Shown here: piece by piece, positions 16,157-22,541 of the stretch
Layout: each line of letters opens with the position of its first letter
Position numbering within the stretch: position 1 is the stretch's first letter
IMG/VR virus record: IMGVR_UViG_3300017764_000106
Coordinates: 1-24,093 of that record
Direction: 5' to 3' (one strand)
From: a virus
DNA length: 24,093 nt
Made by a program: the position numbers and the translations under genes
The notes under the pieces: model-generated
The model's database searches: none
What the model saw: the letters and a program-made list of their open reading frames with translations, nothing else
Told to the model about the DNA's origin: nothing

Positions 16157-16829
16157 TGTCAGCTGTAAATTTTAAATCAACATCTGGAGATTCTTCTTTA
16201 ATGTAATTTCTTAATGCTCTTGAATCCCTTGCTAGTAAATGATTTTCAACAAATCTCCTAATTTCATTTCTATCTGTAGTATCACCTACAGCCATAATTT
16301 GATGTTTTAGTCTAGTTGTTACTTCACCTGATTGTACTCCTACTTTAGAAGAATTTTTAATTTCCTTCTCAATATCTTCCTCATCTTTTTCAGTTAAAAA
16401 TCTAACTATGAGTTCTTGATCATTTGATGGAAGAGTATACTTAGTGTAGCCTTTTTCTGTGAGATTCTGCGTATTAAACGGTTTATTATCGATTAACGAT
16501 AGGTCTACAGTGTATTTGGTGCCTTCGTATTCAAATTCGTAATCTTTACCGTAACCCAATATTCTGGAAGCTACCAAAATCGCGTTTTTATCTCCTGGAT
16601 GTATGTCTTTAATATTGAATTTCTTCATTGTTAGTGATTCTAACAATTTATCCAATACAACTCCTTTCTCAATGAAATTTTGGTTTGTTAAGATATCCTC
16701 TTCTTTAGCAGTCATGTACTTCATTTCCACTTTTCCACTTCTTAGGGGATGATCTTCAGGATAAATTAACCCTTTTGAAGGTAATTCAACCGTTTCCGTA
16801 GGGAATAAATTTTGTTCTTGATTTTCCAT
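16101..16829 (-). CDS. T4 gp26-like baseplate/tail assembly protein (PF12322 type)
   Basis: This 242-residue protein resembles the T4_baseplate family. The N-terminal signature is VELPSKGLIYPEDHPLRSG followed by VEMKYMTAKEEDILTNQNF (about 14-52), then a KNAILVASRILGYG segment. The C-terminal half is charged and helical and ends FFWPDL, a terminus I recall as typical for marine relatives. Family members act in baseplate or hub assembly; in this position, just before the tape measure, a chaperone role is also possible. The stop at 16101-16103 follows the seven-T run where the frame below could be entered. The ATG at 16829 is preceded by a 103-nt gap holding a terminator and a late-promoter-like element. 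Confidence 0.75.
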   Translation of the reverse strand: MENQEQNLFPTETVELPSKGLIYPEDHPLRSGKVEMKYMTAKEEDILTNQNFIEKGVVLDKLLESLTMKKFNIKDIHPGDKNAILVASRILGYGKDYEFEYEGTKYTVDLSLIDNKPFNTQNLTEKGYTKYTLPSNDQELIVRFLTEKDEEDIEKEIKNSSKVGVQSGEVTTRLKHQIMAVGDTTDRNEIRRFVENHLLARDSRALRNYIKEESPDVDLKFTADSGEEVAIPITLNFFWPDL

Positions 16830-16861
16830 ATAAATTTTATTTGTTAATAACCTAAATTCTT

Positions 16862-16871
16862 GTTATAAATA
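16862..16871 (-). promoter_or_regulatory. Late-promoter-like element TATTTATAAC
   Basis: TATTTATAAC lies 32 nt before the ATG at 16829 and directly downstream of the strong terminator at 16877-16907. This is the clearest terminator-promoter pair in the window. Confidence 0.6.
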
Positions 16872-16876
16872 CCAAG

Positions 16877-16907
16877 ATAAAAAAAGAGCCTGGCAAAGCC
16901 AAGCTCT
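16877..16907 (-). terminator. Rho-independent terminator after tail tube gene
   Basis: On the minus strand AGAGCTTGGC and GCCAGGCTCT form a 10-bp stem (one G-T pair) around a TTT loop, followed by a run of six T. It lies about 25 nt after the tail tube stop codon. Termination here would uncouple the abundant sheath and tube transcripts from the baseplate genes below. Confidence 0.85.
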
Positions 16908-16932
16908 AATTTAAAAATATTTTCTTCTTGTA

Positions 16933-17421
16933 TTAGAAGTTCAATACACAGTAATCCATACCTAATGACAGAGTTAAGTTTTGGGCTGCGTTTTCATTAT
17001 CCCAGTTATATTCACCGAATTCAGCAGATTTGATAAATGCTCCTTTAATTACCCATTCTGAAACAACGTCTCCTACAGGTCCTAAAACATTAATTACTAC
17101 ATCTTTCTTATAGAAATCAGAGTAACCATCTCTACCTGTAACTGATTCGTGGTGTAATCTTGTCCATTCCATTACTGCTTGAGCTCCAGAAGGTGTGATT
17201 GGATCAAATAACGTTAAGTTAATATCATTCCACTGTAATTTACCTTTAATCTTTCTATAAACATTGATGTGGTTTAATTTGATCTCATCTTGTGAGAATC
17301 CCATTCCACTAACACCCTTGATTATATATGAAGGCATCCCATCCACATACATAACAAATCTATTCTGTTGTTTTGGTTCAAATGCGGTGAAAAATATTTC
17401 GTTTGGATCTAATACTGCCAT
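16933..17421 (-). CDS. Tail tube protein, T4 gp19-like
   Basis: This protein forms the inner tube of the contractile tail. It has 162 residues, nearly identical in length to T4 gp19 (163). Typical features are NRFVMYVDGMPSYIIKGVSG at about 20-40, the NHINVYRKIKGKLQWNDINL block at about 50-70, the TRLHHESVTGRDGYSDFYKK stretch at about 87-106, and a C-terminal strand AAQNLTLSLGMDYC. It lies directly after the sheath gene, the standard order, and is followed by a strong terminator. A variant of the late-promoter-like element lies 25 nt upstream. Confidence 0.92.
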   Translation of the reverse strand: MAVLDPNEIFFTAFEPKQQNRFVMYVDGMPSYIIKGVSGMGFSQDEIKLNHINVYRKIKGKLQWNDINLTLFDPITPSGAQAVMEWTRLHHESVTGRDGYSDFYKKDVVINVLGPVGDVVSEWVIKGAFIKSAEFGEYNWDNENAAQNLTLSLGMDYCVLNF

Positions 17422-17446
17422 TTTATCTTTATTTTATTATTCGTTT

Positions 17447-17457
17447 GTTTATAAATA
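17447..17457 (-). promoter_or_regulatory. Late-promoter-like element (TATTTATAAAC)
   Basis: The coding strand reads TATTTATAAAC, one A longer than the usual form, 25 nt before the tail tube ATG at 17421 and 16 nt after the sheath stop. It would allow extra transcription of the tube gene. Confidence 0.5.
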
Positions 17458-17473
17458 TTTACTATTCAAATTT

Positions 17474-19180
17474 TTATGCCGGGAAAGTAGCTCCTGTTGG
17501 TAAAATGTTGAAATCTAAGTAAATGAATTCGGCAGTTTTAGTTGGTTGAACATAAATAGCTCCTACCATTTCATTTCTATCAATAACATCTGCTGTGTTA
17601 TTTGATTCGTCCATTATTACTTTATAAGCAAATAATCCTTGTCTTTGTTGAACACTTTCTAAATATGGATTAACTTGAGCTAAGAAACTATTTCTATTAG
17701 CAACTGAATTTTGTTCGAAAACAAATGTATCAGCAATTTGTGAAATATATCCTTTCAATTCAATCAATAACCTTCTAACATTTACTCTATCTAGAGCACT
17801 TGCTTTAGTTTGTAATGTTTTCTGACCAAATACTACAATACCTTTATTTGGGAAAGTTCCGATTGGATTTACTTTTCCAGCATATAAAGTATCTCTATTT
17901 GATTGTGTTAATTTTCTTTCTGTATCTTGAGCTGTAATAACTCCTCTTTTCATACCTGCAGGTGCAAACCATGCTTCACTAGCATTATCACTTGAAACAT
18001 AAACACCAGGCATTACAGTTGAAGCAGGAACCCATTTCCCATTAATTTGTAACCAAGGCCAGTAACTAGCAGCATATGAAGTATTTAAACTACTTGCTTT
18101 TGATACTACTTCAGCAATTTTGGCTCCATATACTTTTAAATCAGCAACAGCAATAGCATCTCCTCTATCTTCAACCATCCCAATTAATAAATCAAGAGCT
18201 GCATTATGTTCATCATATACTAAACCTGGGGTTGTAATAATATTAAAATTAAATTCATCTTTATTTCCTAATAAATTAATAGCAACATTATAATCTCCCT
18301 CAGTTATACCTTGAGTTACAGTTGAAATATTATCATTGTAAGTATCACTACCATCTCCTAAAACATCACCTGTAGCTGCCCCCATAGCTCCACTTTGTGC
18401 TACTGGGATATAATCTGCAAATTCTAGACTATTAATAGAACCATCACTTTTTAAGTAATCAGGTGTTTTTAATTCTACTGAACTTACTCTTACATATCTA
18501 GATACGTTAGAATATTGTCCTTGTTTTTGTAGATATTTACTTCCACCGTCATCTAAAACAGATAATTTTTGATCACCAATTCTTTTAGCAATGTAATTAT
18601 TTGATTTTGGGTCTAGGCTTAAATTAATATAGGATTCTAAAACTGCTTTTTCTCTTGTTGAATCATTTCCTCTTCTAATATCTAAGGTAAATGTTCCTGA
18701 AGCAGTATCTCTATTTGAAATTTCCCATCTTAAATTATCATCTGTACCATCTGCTAATACACCATTACCATTAGCTGTAGAATCACTATTCATGATTTCC
18801 CCTTCACCTAAAGTTTCTAATGTAAATGCACTTCCACTTGCAATAGCACCTGCTGTGCTTCCTGAAATAAAAGATGAAGATGCAGCTGAAAATGATGATC
18901 CTGAAACTACTCTAGTTACTAGTAAAGTTTCACCACCATTATTAAAATAATTTTTTGCGGAAACTGAAGTTAAGAATTCTTTGGTGTCTGAACCACTGTT
19001 GAAAGTAGTACCAAAAGCAGCCTCATATTCTGTATAACTTGTAACCAATGTTGGAATTTCAACCGGACCTTTTGCAGTAGGACCAACAACTGCAGCTCCT
19101 GCTACAATAGGACCTGCTGTGATTAATGATTGATCTCTTTCCCTGGTTAATACTCCTGGAGATATTAATTTTTCTGCCAT
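17474..19180 (-). CDS. Contractile tail sheath protein, T4 gp18-like
   Basis: This is the major sheath subunit, which contracts to drive the tube into the host. It has 568 residues, against 659 in T4 gp18. The N-terminus is characteristic: LISPGVLTRERDQS, then GPIVAGAAVVGPTAKGPVEI and a SYTEYEAAFG segment. The C-terminal part has the conserved core, including FGQKTLQTKASALDRVNVRR (about 450-470), a VFEQNSVANRNSFLAQVNPY segment, and a final YIYVQP-type strand region that interlocks subunits. The middle (about 90-290) is Ser/Thr/Gly-rich and probably forms the variable outer domains. It is followed by the tube gene. Confidence 0.95.
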   Translation of the reverse strand: MAEKLISPGVLTRERDQSLITAGPIVAGAAVVGPTAKGPVEIPTLVTSYTEYEAAFGTTFNSGSDTKEFLTSVSAKNYFNNGGETLLVTRVVSGSSFSAASSSFISGSTAGAIASGSAFTLETLGEGEIMNSDSTANGNGVLADGTDDNLRWEISNRDTASGTFTLDIRRGNDSTREKAVLESYINLSLDPKSNNYIAKRIGDQKLSVLDDGGSKYLQKQGQYSNVSRYVRVSSVELKTPDYLKSDGSINSLEFADYIPVAQSGAMGAATGDVLGDGSDTYNDNISTVTQGITEGDYNVAINLLGNKDEFNFNIITTPGLVYDEHNAALDLLIGMVEDRGDAIAVADLKVYGAKIAEVVSKASSLNTSYAASYWPWLQINGKWVPASTVMPGVYVSSDNASEAWFAPAGMKRGVITAQDTERKLTQSNRDTLYAGKVNPIGTFPNKGIVVFGQKTLQTKASALDRVNVRRLLIELKGYISQIADTFVFEQNSVANRNSFLAQVNPYLESVQQRQGLFAYKVIMDESNNTADVIDRNEMVGAIYVQPTKTAEFIYLDFNILPTGATFPA

Positions 19181-19218
19181 TTTATTTGATTTTTAAAGTA
19201 TTTTTTTTATTGTATTTA

Positions 19219-19228
19219 ATTATAAATA
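19219..19228 (-). promoter_or_regulatory. Late-promoter-like element (TATTTATAAT)
   Basis: TATTTATAAT lies 38 nt upstream of the sheath ATG at 19180, in a 68-nt gap with no other structure seen. The final C of the usual form is replaced by T. Confidence 0.45.
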
Positions 19229-19248
19229 TGTAGAAAAATCTGTAAAGT

Positions 19249-19503
19249 CTAGTCTTGTGAAACAAACTCGCCTGTTTCTAAAGAAATAGTTCCTTTTCCG
19301 TATTTTTCTTCAATATTACCTATAATTTCGTTTTCTTGTTTTTGTAACTCAAAGAGATTATTTTTTAATTGATCTCTTTTAATTTCTAAATCCATGATTT
19401 GAACACTAACTTCCCCTGTCATTTGGGTTAATCCTTGAAACTGTGATCTTAAATCAGTAATTAATTTAATTTCTTCTTCTGTTAAAACTTTGTTGTCTTC
19501 CAT
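19249..19503 (-). CDS. Small coiled-coil protein upstream of the sheath gene
   Basis: This 84-residue protein is dominated by one long helix, about residues 6-68, with heptad-like spacing of Leu/Ile/Met (LITDLRSQFQ, VQIMDLEIKRDQL, LFELQKQENEIIGNIEEKYG). No family is recognised. A scaffold, adaptor or assembly role is possible, but there is no direct evidence. It is located between two small genes and the sheath, in the structural block. A degenerate version of the late element (ATTTATAAT) lies in the 36-nt gap upstream. Confidence 0.65.
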   Translation of the reverse strand: MEDNKVLTEEEIKLITDLRSQFQGLTQMTGEVSVQIMDLEIKRDQLKNNLFELQKQENEIIGNIEEKYGKGTISLETGEFVSQD

Positions 19504-19539
19504 TTTTAAAAACTTTTATGATTAATTATAAATTTTATA

Positions 19540-19866
19540 TTATTCTGTTATATATTGTACCCATTTACCTGACACATCAGATTGTACAGTTTTTCCACAT
19601 TCCATTAGAGATTCTGCTATTTTATTATAAGCCATTGTTTCTATCTTTTCAACCCCAATTTCATCAGGATCTAATTGAAATTCAAACTTCTTTTTTAAAT
19701 CTCCATAGAATATCTCTACTCTATCTTCCTTACTTTCATCTTTAAAATAAACTACTGGAAACATACAGTATCCATCTTTATTTCTATAATATTCAGTAAT
19801 ATGGAAATATAAACTAGTAGTTTCACCTTTATCTGTTGGTGTTGAGTTTGTAATTTTTAAAGCCAT
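19540..19866 (-). CDS. Hypothetical protein of the tail block
   Basis: This 108-residue protein is a mix of strands and helices. The N-terminal half has beta-like blocks (TTSLYFHITEYYRNKDGY, CMFPVVYFKDES). The second half is charged, followed by a helix (IETMAYNKIAESLMECG). No domain is recognised, and there is no signal peptide or membrane segment. A late-promoter-like element lies 16 nt upstream of the ATG, so it is probably expressed with the virion proteins. Confidence 0.65.
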   Translation of the reverse strand: MALKITNSTPTDKGETTSLYFHITEYYRNKDGYCMFPVVYFKDESKEDRVEIFYGDLKKKFEFQLDPDEIGVEKIETMAYNKIAESLMECGKTVQSDVSGKWVQYITE

Positions 19867-19882
19867 TTTTTTAATTTTATCT

Positions 19883-19892
19883 GTTATAAATA
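19883..19892 (-). promoter_or_regulatory. Late-promoter-like element TATTTATAAC
   Basis: TATTTATAAC lies 16 nt before the ATG at 19866, in a 67-nt AT-rich gap after the adhesin block. It is the copy farthest upstream in the window. Confidence 0.5.
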
Positions 19893-19933
19893 CGGTAAAT
19901 TAATTTTAGAATGCCAAAAGATAATATCTATTT

Positions 19934-20269
19934 TTATCCTTCACTATTTAAAATCTGTACATAAGATATGGTAGCATTAATACTACCACTTACAGATGTT
20001 GTAATTTTTAGTGAATCGTTATTATCCAATACTAAGGTACCATCAATAGCTTGGAATGATGAAGCATTAGGTACTACAACACTACTAGCTAAATGATATT
20101 CAGCATTACTATCACTACTATCAACCCATGTCATTGTAACCTCAGCATTTGAACTTGTAATATTAGTTAAATGAACTGATTTTATTAAACATTTATCTGT
20201 AGCCCCTGAAGTAAGTACAGTAGTGAATGATCCTGAGGTTATATTTGCTCCTGCGTTTAAATATTCCAT
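19934..20269 (-). CDS. Small beta-rich probable virion protein
   Basis: This 111-residue protein is rich in Ser, Thr, Ala and Asn with alternating hydrophobic residues (CLIKSVHLTNITSSNAEVTM, SLKITTSVSGSINATISYVQ), the pattern of a single beta-sandwich. Such small proteins decorate heads, tails or fibres of many phages, and I cannot tell which applies here. It is the last gene of the fibre/adhesin block, 25 nt after its upstream neighbour, and has no late element of its own. Confidence 0.6.
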   Translation of the reverse strand: MEYLNAGANITSGSFTTVLTSGATDKCLIKSVHLTNITSSNAEVTMTWVDSSDSNAEYHLASSVVVPNASSFQAIDGTLVLDNNDSLKITTSVSGSINATISYVQILNSEG

Positions 20270-20294
20270 TTTATTTTTATTTTAATTTTTAATT

Positions 20295-20906
20295 TTATGA
20301 TGTTGTATTATAAGTACCATTTAAATAATTCATAACCCCATTTTCTAATGAGGGTGTATAGTATGATTTTGAAGGAAAACCTGATTCATTGTAAATAGAA
20401 GTTCCTTGAATATAATCAAATAAACCATCAACATTATTAGTAGTCTTTGATTCTATACCATAATATACATATTTTTCATTTAGTAATAAAGTATCATTAG
20501 CTACTTCATCTGATTGAGATGGAGTTAATCTATAAGATATAAAAGATTTTGAGCTATTCCACCTTATTTTTCTAGCTTCTTGAGAATTATTAATAAATTC
20601 TTTCCAAAAATTTTCTTGCTCAGCATCTGTGTATATAGTATCTCTATCATCTTTACCAACACAAAAATTACTAGCTGCGTAAGGTTTATCATATTCAGTT
20701 AAGTTTTCAAACCCTCCTAAAGCAGATATAAAACCTATTGCACCCTCTTTTTGGTATATATAATCTACCCCTGCTTCTTCACCTATTTTAAACCAATACT
20801 CAACACATGAAATATCTAGATAATCTTTATCTAAAACTTCTTTAAATTGATATGTGGGAGATAATGGATTAGCTCCATAATATTTTCCTATTTTTATATA
20901 TGACAT
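20295..20906 (-). CDS. Hypothetical protein of the fibre/adhesin block
   Basis: This 203-residue soluble protein is aromatic-rich, with no recognised family. Visible blocks include CVEYWFKIGEEAGVDYIYQK, AIGFISALGGFENL and a C-terminal YNESGFPSKSYYTPSLENGV segment. It lies 12 nt after the LamG-like adhesin and 25 nt before the small beta protein, so it is probably co-transcribed with the fibres. A tail-fibre accessory or chaperone role is possible by position only. Confidence 0.55.
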   Translation of the reverse strand: MSYIKIGKYYGANPLSPTYQFKEVLDKDYLDISCVEYWFKIGEEAGVDYIYQKEGAIGFISALGGFENLTEYDKPYAASNFCVGKDDRDTIYTDAEQENFWKEFINNSQEARKIRWNSSKSFISYRLTPSQSDEVANDTLLLNEKYVYYGIESKTTNNVDGLFDYIQGTSIYNESGFPSKSYYTPSLENGVMNYLNGTYNTTS

Positions 20907-20918
20907 TTTATTCTATTT

Positions 20919-21749
20919 TTATGTGATGTTGTATCTATCTTTTAAATAATTTTCTGTTTGTAGTTGCCCTGCTGAGTTTAGAGGGGTTGGATACCAAATA
21001 AGTTCTCCATAATCCCAATCACCATCATAAGCATCAGATCCTCCTCTATTTAAAGAAATTCCTTCCCCCGAAGCATTTAGATCAGTTGAAGTTTGAGCTT
21101 GTGTTCCTGATTCAGCATCAGGACCTATAAGTTCAGCCGTCATTGTAGTTTGATCGTAATGGAACTTGTAAATATTTACATTTGAGGTTCCTGCCCCATT
21201 TAATTCTACTCTTTTATCACCATCATTCCAATAATCTATAAAAAATCTTAACTTACTGGCATAATAATATATTCCCCACCCGGTTCCCCAAGTTGTTCCA
21301 TTTGTTCTACTAACAAAAAAAGAAAATTGAGAAGGATATGAATTTCTTTTGGCTACTACATATAAACAAAACCCCCCAGAAGCATCTAATGTAGAATCAT
21401 CAGCTGTTTCCATAGAATCTTCATTAGCTGCATCTATACTAGGTAAATTATTCATAGCAGAGTTAACGGGTGTAAAGGTTGGAAAATCTCCAGATACATT
21501 TTGTATGAAATTATTTCCATTTCCACTTTTATCATCCCATTGAGATACATTATTAGATCCATCTTTAGTAACTCCTTCAGTTGATCTAACCCAAACAGAA
21601 TAACCAACAGCCGGCTCTAACCCACTATTTAGTCTACCATTAAGTCTTTCTAAATAATGTTGAGTAGAACCTAAAGATCCACTATACACTTCATTAGTTC
21701 CTGATCGTGTGTCGGGGTTTGAATATCCACTATTTCCTTTTTTACCCAT
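20919..21749 (-). CDS. LamG/concanavalin A-like adhesin, tail-fibre associated
   Basis: This 276-residue protein is probably a receptor-binding protein. Residues 1-42 form a module (KKGNSGYSNPDTRSG ... YLERLNG) shared with the next gene upstream. The remainder has the signature of LamG/ConA-like jelly-roll domains in surface proteins: VSQWDDKSGNGNNFIQ at about 63-78, a central GGFCLYVVAKRNS strand, and the closing ELIWYPTPLNSAGQLQTENY followed by LKDRYNI. Such domains bind glycans. Its start codon overlaps the stop of the upstream gene (TAATG), so translation is coupled. Confidence 0.7.
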   Translation of the reverse strand: MGKKGNSGYSNPDTRSGTNEVYSGSLGSTQHYLERLNGRLNSGLEPAVGYSVWVRSTEGVTKDGSNNVSQWDDKSGNGNNFIQNVSGDFPTFTPVNSAMNNLPSIDAANEDSMETADDSTLDASGGFCLYVVAKRNSYPSQFSFFVSRTNGTTWGTGWGIYYYASKLRFFIDYWNDGDKRVELNGAGTSNVNIYKFHYDQTTMTAELIGPDAESGTQAQTSTDLNASGEGISLNRGGSDAYDGDWDYGELIWYPTPLNSAGQLQTENYLKDRYNIT

Positions 21750-22540
21750 TATACATTTGCTTTTAACCTAACATTTGAAATTGTCCATGCAGGTTGATTT
21801 TGAACACTACTATCACTTTCAAAACTAAAAACAATTCTTCTAGTTACTCCAGTATTCCATAAAGTTCCAGTAGAGATTTCAGTTCCATCTATAGTTATAT
21901 CTTCTCCATAAAAGGCATTTCTTGCAGCTGAGGTTCCTGCTCTTGAATCTGAATCTTCACTATTAAATTTACCATTATTGGTATTGGTAGCTACATTGGA
22001 TCCTACAATTCTTTCATATCCAGTTCCATTTAAACCATAACCTGTACCTGCACTTGGAGTAAATGATGTATCACAGAACATTATATATCCAAAATCAAAA
22101 CTACTTGCACCTGAGCCATTTTCTCCATAACACATCCATTCAAAAGTTAATGTTAAGGAAGTTGCTCCTGATGGTATGTCAAAATCAAAATACATATGAC
22201 ATTCTGTATTTGATGTGTAATCATTGTTATCATTGTCATCTGAAATATATGCTGCGTGGGATGAACCTGATGGTATTGTTTTGATTGCTCCATCATTACC
22301 TTTAGTTTTTTGACCACATATCCATTTTTTAGTGGAGGATTCATCTACTGTAGTCCATTTGGATAAGTCTCCGGTAGAAAAAGTATCTTCAAAGAGGAAT
22401 TCTCCAGAGGGTTCAAAATTTCCATCTAATCTTTCAAGACGATGTTTTCTCATAGATATTGATCCTATACTAGATGTAATATTAGCTCTAGTATCAATTC
22501 CTAGGTAACCACCATTTCCTTTTTTTATACTTATTCCCAT
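21749..22540 (-). CDS. Jelly-roll (choice-of-anchor J/MAM-like) adhesin, tail-fibre associated
   Basis: This 263-residue protein is probably receptor-binding. Residues 1-41 form the module shared with the downstream gene (KKGNGGYLGIDTR ... HRLERLDG). From about 45 it reads FEDTFSTGDLSKWTTVDES, an AAYISDDNDNNDYTSNTEC stretch, TSLTLTFEWMCYGENG, and a final WTISNVRLKANV. This order is typical of choice-of-anchor J/cleaved-adhesin beta-sandwiches common in Bacteroidota surface proteins. The frame is open to an upstream start at 22603, but the ATG at 22540 lies one base past the stop of the fibre gene and begins exactly at the shared module, so I use it. Confidence 0.65.
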   Translation of the reverse strand: MGISIKKGNGGYLGIDTRANITSSIGSISMRKHRLERLDGNFEPSGEFLFEDTFSTGDLSKWTTVDESSTKKWICGQKTKGNDGAIKTIPSGSSHAAYISDDNDNNDYTSNTECHMYFDFDIPSGATSLTLTFEWMCYGENGSGASSFDFGYIMFCDTSFTPSAGTGYGLNGTGYERIVGSNVATNTNNGKFNSEDSDSRAGTSAARNAFYGEDITIDGTEISTGTLWNTGVTRRIVFSFESDSSVQNQPAWTISNVRLKANV

Positions 22541-22541
22541 A

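Noticed and set aside
15807-16871. TATAAATA (exact T4 late promoter consensus) read on the plus strand at the recurrent intergenic elements
   Set aside because: On the plus strand it would point away from every real gene in the window. I see no plus-strand genes, so I interpret the element in the coding (minus) orientation and note the reversed polarity as an open question.
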